DNA of 64,000 nucleotides from CAZPRY01 sp964589175 (GTDB lineage Bacteria > Fidelibacterota > UBA2242). Below are positions 60,531 through 64,000 of this stretch, in pieces. Numbering within the stretch: position 1 is the first letter of the stretch; each line of letters begins with the position of its first letter. The stretch spans positions 62,001-126,000 of the forward strand of contig CAZPRY010000006.1 in the NCBI GenBank assembly GCA_964589175.1. The letters are read 5' to 3'. The translations under genes were made by a program, and so were the position numbers. Under the pieces are notes generated by a model. That model saw nothing but the letters and a program-made list of their open reading frames with translations. It did no database searches and had not been told where the DNA came from.

Positions 60531-62057
60531 ATGAAACCGAACCTGAAGCAAGCCATACTGAACCATGTAAAAACCAACTTGCACTTTGAAATCTATCCGC
60601 AATCGATCAACGAAACGGAGGCCGCCGTCTTCTGCATAGCTCGCCGGGAAACCGCAAAGGCACTATTCGTCGCCAGTGCCCCGGAAAGCACGGAGCCCCT
60701 GGAGGAGTTTCAAGGGGAATTTATAGATGTTCCGGATGCCCTCTTCCATCTAAAAAAATGCCCGCTGCAGCATGAAAATGCTAGAGCGATTCAGCAGTTG
60801 TTTCCCTTCACGCAGCCGCAATTGCTAGGCACACAAAACTCATTCGGTTTCGGAGACCGGCTGGGACTCGCCAATCCCGCCCATCTGCGCGCGCTGGAAG
60901 GCAGCGACTTCAAGCCGATCGTGGCCCAGCAATCGATCCGCGAGCTGGAACGCACGCAGCGCACACCCGAAGAGGTCATGGACGCCGCCGTCTGGGCCGT
61001 TTTCCAGGAAGGCTACAAATCCGGCTTCGGGGCGGACGCCGATCACCTGAAAAAGCCGGAAGATATCGATCTGATGGTGCGGGCCGGTTTTTGTTTCTTC
61101 ACCATCGATCCCAGCGACTTCATCCATAACGAGGTCGACAGCATGACCAAACCGAAATTGCTTGATCATATCCAAAAACTCGACTGGGAGCTATTGCAGG
61201 ATACTCCGCAGGCGATTTTACAGCGTTACGACACCCGGGAATTTAAAATTTCCGATAAACTCACTCTCCGCCCGGCGCACATCGAAGTCCTGCGCTCGAT
61301 TGCCAAATACGGCGGTGCACTCGGTCATATCAAAAACATGGGCGATCATCTGAAAACGGCACATCCCGACTTCCCTGCTGAAGTGGAATGCTCCATCGAT
61401 GAAACGGATTCGGTCACTTCGCCCTTCGACCACTTTTTTATCGTCAACGAGCTGCGGCGCCTGAAGGTAGAGTTCGTCAGCCTGGCGCCACGCTTCATCG
61501 GCGCCTTCGAAAAAGGCATCGACTATAAGGGCGACATCAATCTGTTCCGGGAAGAGTTCATCAAGCACCAGCAGATTGTAGCCTATTTCGGGAATTATAA
61601 AATCAGCCTGCATTCCGGCAGCGATAAATTCCGTGTGTACAAGACCATCGGCAAGATCGGAACAGTCCCGGTGCACGTCAAAACAGCCGGAACGAGCTAT
61701 CTGGAAGCCCTCAAGGTCATTGCGATCGTGGAACCCGATTTCTTCCGCGAAATACTCGACTTTTCGCGCGACTGCTATGAAGATCAGAAACGCAGCTACC
61801 ATGTTTCAGCCGATCTCGGGCGGGTCCGGCCGGCTGCGCAATACAGCAACCGTGAACTGACACAATTATTTCATCAGGACGATGCCCGGCAGGTGCTGCA
61901 TGTCTCTTTCGGAAAGGTCCTGACGTATACAGATGCGGACGGCAATTACAATTTCCGAGACCGGATTTTGGATTGTTTGCGGGCAAATGAAGCGCTGCAT
62001 TACCAACTGCTGGTCGAACATTTTCAGAAGCATCTGCAGGAATTCAAATCGACCTGA
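60531..62057 (+). CDS. uxaE: Tagaturonate epimerase UxaE
   Basis: Epimerase converting D-tagaturonate to D-fructuronate, which merges galacturonate into the glucuronate branch and removes the need for UxaB and UxaA. The 508 residues contain the family features SFGFGDRLGLANPAHLRAL (about 104-122), GFGADADHLKKPEDID (about 164-179) with likely metal ligands, EVECSIDETDSVTSP (about 284-298) and ISLHSGSDKFRVY (about 361-373). Its place at the end of the uxaC-dctPQM operon supports the assignment. No tagaturonate reductase or altronate dehydratase gene is seen. Confidence 0.9.
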   Translation: MKPNLKQAILNHVKTNLHFEIYPQSINETEAAVFCIARRETAKALFVASAPESTEPLEEFQGEFIDVPDALFHLKKCPLQHENARAIQQLFPFTQPQLLGTQNSFGFGDRLGLANPAHLRALEGSDFKPIVAQQSIRELERTQRTPEEVMDAAVWAVFQEGYKSGFGADADHLKKPEDIDLMVRAGFCFFTIDPSDFIHNEVDSMTKPKLLDHIQKLDWELLQDTPQAILQRYDTREFKISDKLTLRPAHIEVLRSIAKYGGALGHIKNMGDHLKTAHPDFPAEVECSIDETDSVTSPFDHFFIVNELRRLKVEFVSLAPRFIGAFEKGIDYKGDINLFREEFIKHQQIVAYFGNYKISLHSGSDKFRVYKTIGKIGTVPVHVKTAGTSYLEALKVIAIVEPDFFREILDFSRDCYEDQKRSYHVSADLGRVRPAAQYSNRELTQLFHQDDARQVLHVSFGKVLTYTDADGNYNFRDRILDCLRANEALHYQLLVEHFQKHLQEFKST

Positions 62058-62120
62058 ACAAGCGCTTGCCCGGAAATGCGATTTGAAAACGCACGAACCT
62101 GATCGGCAGATCGATTCGAT

Positions 62121-63380
62121 CTACTCGACGGTCACTTCCAGCGGGCTGTTCAATTTTAATACGGTGTCGTCGAGGTAGCGGGCGAATTCATTTTCCGATT
62201 GAATGCCCGCGGGTTCCTTTTCCCAAACTGCCAGGAAGTAATAACTTACCAGCCCGTTTTGCGGGGCAAGCACCACCACATAACTGTTCTCATCTTCACG
62301 AATTTCCAGCAGCGCCTGGCGTTGAAAGAGAATCGCCATTCCCAATTTATCGCCTGCCAGGCTCTGGCTGCCGTAGCTGCCAAAATACATCCAATCCTGA
62401 TTTTGATCGGTCGAACTGAAGAGACTGACGCTTTCCGCTTTGACGATTCCCGTGCATACATTCGGCGGATTGCCCGCGACACGGACTGTATGCTCGGTCA
62501 GCCGGCTGCCGGCCAGGATTGAAAGATCAGAGACCAGGTCGTAGGTCCCGGATCCAACCTTCCACCCGAAATAGCGCGTAATGATCTGGGACCAGAGCGG
62601 GCCGTCGGTCCTGATTTCACAAGTGACGCTGTCGGTCACGGAAACTCGTTCAGCCTTGTCATCCACCCACATGCCGATCGAGCCGAGGCCCAATGCCTCG
62701 CCGACTTTCAAAATGTCCATGCCCCAGTCACTCATTTCATGGTACGATTCAAAGCCATCCAGACCGACATCCTGCAAGACCATATCCGGAATCTTCTTAC
62801 CATAGACATCGATCGCATTGCGCCAGTCCAGATAAAAGCGGTAGCCGACCTTATCCGATTCCCAGCCGGGTCCCTCGTAACGGATAAACTCCGAATGATC
62901 GGTATGTTCGGTGGGAACTCTCAGGTACCGGACATTTTTAAACTCGCCGCCTTCGTATTTGCGGTTCACAAAACGGCCGTCGAACTTGCAGGATAATTCC
63001 GCCTGCGTGCGCTTCGGATACTCACGGTTTACAATCCCGGTTTTCGCATAGCGGATTGTAAAGCCCCTTTCCTGGTGAGGCCGGAAATCTGCCGCGAATA
63101 GAATTCGGTCACTTTCGGGAGCGGCCTGGCTAGCCAGCTCCGTTCCGTCCGAGAGGACGATGCAGGCGGCGGGATTGAATTCGGGGTAGCACGCCTTGAT
63201 CGCAGCAATGCTCAAGACCACCGTCTCGTCCATCCGGTCGAGCGCGGTATGGTTCTTTATGCTGATTTTAAAAGCCTCCGGAAAATTGATTTTCAGCTGG
63301 CCATCCACCTTATCGGAACAGCCGTAGAAAGCGCTAAAAACCAATATTCCAAGCAGGCTGAATCCTTTTTTCCAGATCAT
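62121..63380 (-). CDS. DUF4861-family lipoprotein associated with pectin use
   Basis: Secreted protein of 419 residues that starts MIWKKGFSLLGILVFSAFYGC, a lipoprotein-like signal with a cysteine at about 21, and has GGGAG-type ribosome-binding sequence (GGGAGT) just upstream. A longer frame reaching 63632 crosses a terminator and is rejected. The body, with GWESDKVGYRFYLDWRNAID (about 165-184) and MSDWGMDILKVG (about 208-219), fits DUF4861, which occurs in polysaccharide-utilisation loci next to pectin enzymes. Catalytic function is not established. It is convergent with uxaE. Confidence 0.72.
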   Translation of the reverse strand: MIWKKGFSLLGILVFSAFYGCSDKVDGQLKINFPEAFKISIKNHTALDRMDETVVLSIAAIKACYPEFNPAACIVLSDGTELASQAAPESDRILFAADFRPHQERGFTIRYAKTGIVNREYPKRTQAELSCKFDGRFVNRKYEGGEFKNVRYLRVPTEHTDHSEFIRYEGPGWESDKVGYRFYLDWRNAIDVYGKKIPDMVLQDVGLDGFESYHEMSDWGMDILKVGEALGLGSIGMWVDDKAERVSVTDSVTCEIRTDGPLWSQIITRYFGWKVGSGTYDLVSDLSILAGSRLTEHTVRVAGNPPNVCTGIVKAESVSLFSSTDQNQDWMYFGSYGSQSLAGDKLGMAILFQRQALLEIREDENSYVVVLAPQNGLVSYYFLAVWEKEPAGIQSENEFARYLDDTVLKLNSPLEVTVE

Positions 63381-63441
63381 AATCGTACTCCCGATTTTAC
63401 CGTTTATTCTTGTCCATGCTTCGATTGTGGTTGCGGACACC

Positions 63442-63460
63442 AAAAAAGCCGGATTCCGGC
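63442..63460 (-). terminator. Intrinsic terminator after the GH28 gene
   Basis: On the minus strand GCCGG-AAT-CCGGC is followed by six T. It lies about 170 bases after the GH28 stop and before the DUF4861 gene, so the two are probably separate transcripts or partially uncoupled. Confidence 0.65.
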
Positions 63461-63628
63461 CACCGGGCGACGTAGCGACGCCAGCGACCTGCCGATGCAG
63501 AGTCCCGGCCAAGATACGCTTAAATCCGGCTCTTACGGTGTCATGTATGGGATGAGAAGGAAGTAATGAGTTCTGTTTCGGGGCGTCATCCAGGGAAACT
63601 TTGTGAATGATCCCGCGAGTTGCTCCGT

Positions 63629-64000
63629 TCATTGCAATTTACCATTAATATAAACTTTTTTCAGACGAAGTCCGACGACGTGGTTGATGATATTCTTCTG
63701 CGCGACACCCTCGAACCGGCAATCTTCCAGATTCACGTTTGAAATCGGCGAGCGCGCGTAGCCGTCTAAAATTAAAGCATAACAACTCTCCCGGCTGGTG
63801 ACGTTTTGGACATAGACGTTGCGGACCACGGGTGTATGCTCTCCGACGTCGCCTTCGGCATAGTTGAAATAGATGCGGATCACGGCGTCGCTGACTTTAC
63901 CGACGGTGACATTGCGCATATAGATATTCTCCACAATCCCGCCGCGTAACGAATTGGTTTTGATGCGCAGGGCCCGCTCCAGATTGGGGCTGTCCATAAT
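63629..64000 (-). CDS. Glycoside hydrolase family 28 (polygalacturonase), C-terminal part, cut by window edge
   Basis: Only the last 123 or so residues are present; the gene continues beyond the right edge. The visible part is the end of a right-handed parallel beta-helix with short repeats such as VENIYMRNVTVGKV, VRNVYVQNVTSRE, ISNVNLEDCRFEGV and LKKVYINGK, and with IKTNSLRGG near its start, the segment that follows the GH28 active site. It would hydrolyse galacturonan, feeding the uronate genes to its left. The catalytic residues are outside the window. Confidence 0.82.
   Translation of the reverse strand: MMDSPNLERALRIKTNSLRGGIVENIYMRNVTVGKVSDAVIRIYFNYAEGDVGEHTPVVRNVYVQNVTSRESCYALILDGYARSPISNVNLEDCRFEGVAQKNIINHVVGLRLKKVYINGKLQ

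Noticed and set aside
62121..63632. Long 503-codon version of the DUF4861 gene
   Set aside because: It would read through a terminator hairpin and begin before the GH28 stop; the start at 63380 has a ribosome-binding site and a lipoprotein signal.
1..64000. CRISPR arrays, prophage, insertion sequences, integrated elements at tRNA-Lys
   Set aside because: No repeat-spacer pattern, transposase, integrase or phage structural gene was found, and no duplicated tRNA 3' end was seen.

Overview
The window is about 64 kb of chromosomal DNA of roughly mid-50s GC from a Gram-negative, rod-shaped, probably fermentative heterotroph. The evidence is an outer-membrane TolC and tripartite-exporter operon, the MreBCD-PBP2-RodA elongasome, lactate dehydrogenase, a TRAP transporter and a pectin/uronate cluster. 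Gene content, PurN with an FGGKG loop, MtaB, a Yip1 protein and an orphan TrpB2 suggest a member of the FCB superphylum (Calditrichota, KSB1 or Marinimicrobia-like). This placement is inference; there is no rRNA to confirm it. I see no insertion sequences, CRISPR arrays or phage genes.

Region 1 (1-34 kb) is mostly housekeeping: spmA-spmB; rlmN; a long-form nucleotidyltransferase with mtaB and a deoxynucleoside kinase; purN-purH; the five-gene shape operon mreB-mreC-mreD-mrdA-rodA; a D-lactate dehydrogenase with an AAC(3)-family acetyltransferase. An orphan trpB2 follows, behind a textbook-looking tryptophan attenuator whose leader peptide has four consecutive Trp codons. A long reverse-strand operon encodes Yip1, TolC, a MacA-like adaptor, an outer-membrane protein, a LolD/MacB-type ATPase and two different MacB-type permeases. 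Next come a CCA-adding/poly(A) polymerase-family enzyme, the overlapping nfo-lipB-lipA set, folE, nth, the PLP-binding YggS protein, a YhcC-type radical SAM protein, and ptsN-DUF2007-hisS.

Region 2 (34-43 kb) is more accessory: a nucleosidase behind a structured leader, a family 2 glycosyltransferase, a ParB-like protein directly joined to a spore-photoproduct-lyase-family radical SAM enzyme (which seems to use a non-standard start codon), a Nudix hydrolase, an unexplained stretch of nested hairpins, tRNA-Lys(TTT), a secreted propeller-like protein, an Fe-S aldo/keto reductase, an SH3-like protein and a voltage-gated-type ion channel with a zinc-ribbon tail.

Region 3 (43-64 kb) is a pectin/uronate catabolic island. 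One reverse-strand operon (GntR-LacI-type regulator, kduI, glucuronokinase, galU-like, mannonate-oxidoreductase SDR, kduD, LarA-family protein, kdgK, HAD hydrolase) converges on a bidirectional terminator with the ion channel. A LacI-type regulator heads a second operon, uxaC-dctP-dctQ-dctM-uxaE. Eda, DeoC, a purple-acid-phosphatase-like enzyme, a DUF4861 lipoprotein and the 3' end of a GH28 polygalacturonase complete it. Together they predict: oligogalacturonate cleavage outside; uronate uptake by TRAP; galacturonate to tagaturonate (UxaC), to fructuronate (UxaE), to mannonate (SDR), to KDG (dehydratase not seen here); unsaturated uronate to KDG via KduI/KduD; then KdgK and Eda to pyruvate and glyceraldehyde-3-phosphate. 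Unusually, a glucuronokinase and a GalU-type pyrophosphorylase are embedded in this operon, predicting direct salvage of glucuronate to UDP-glucuronate.
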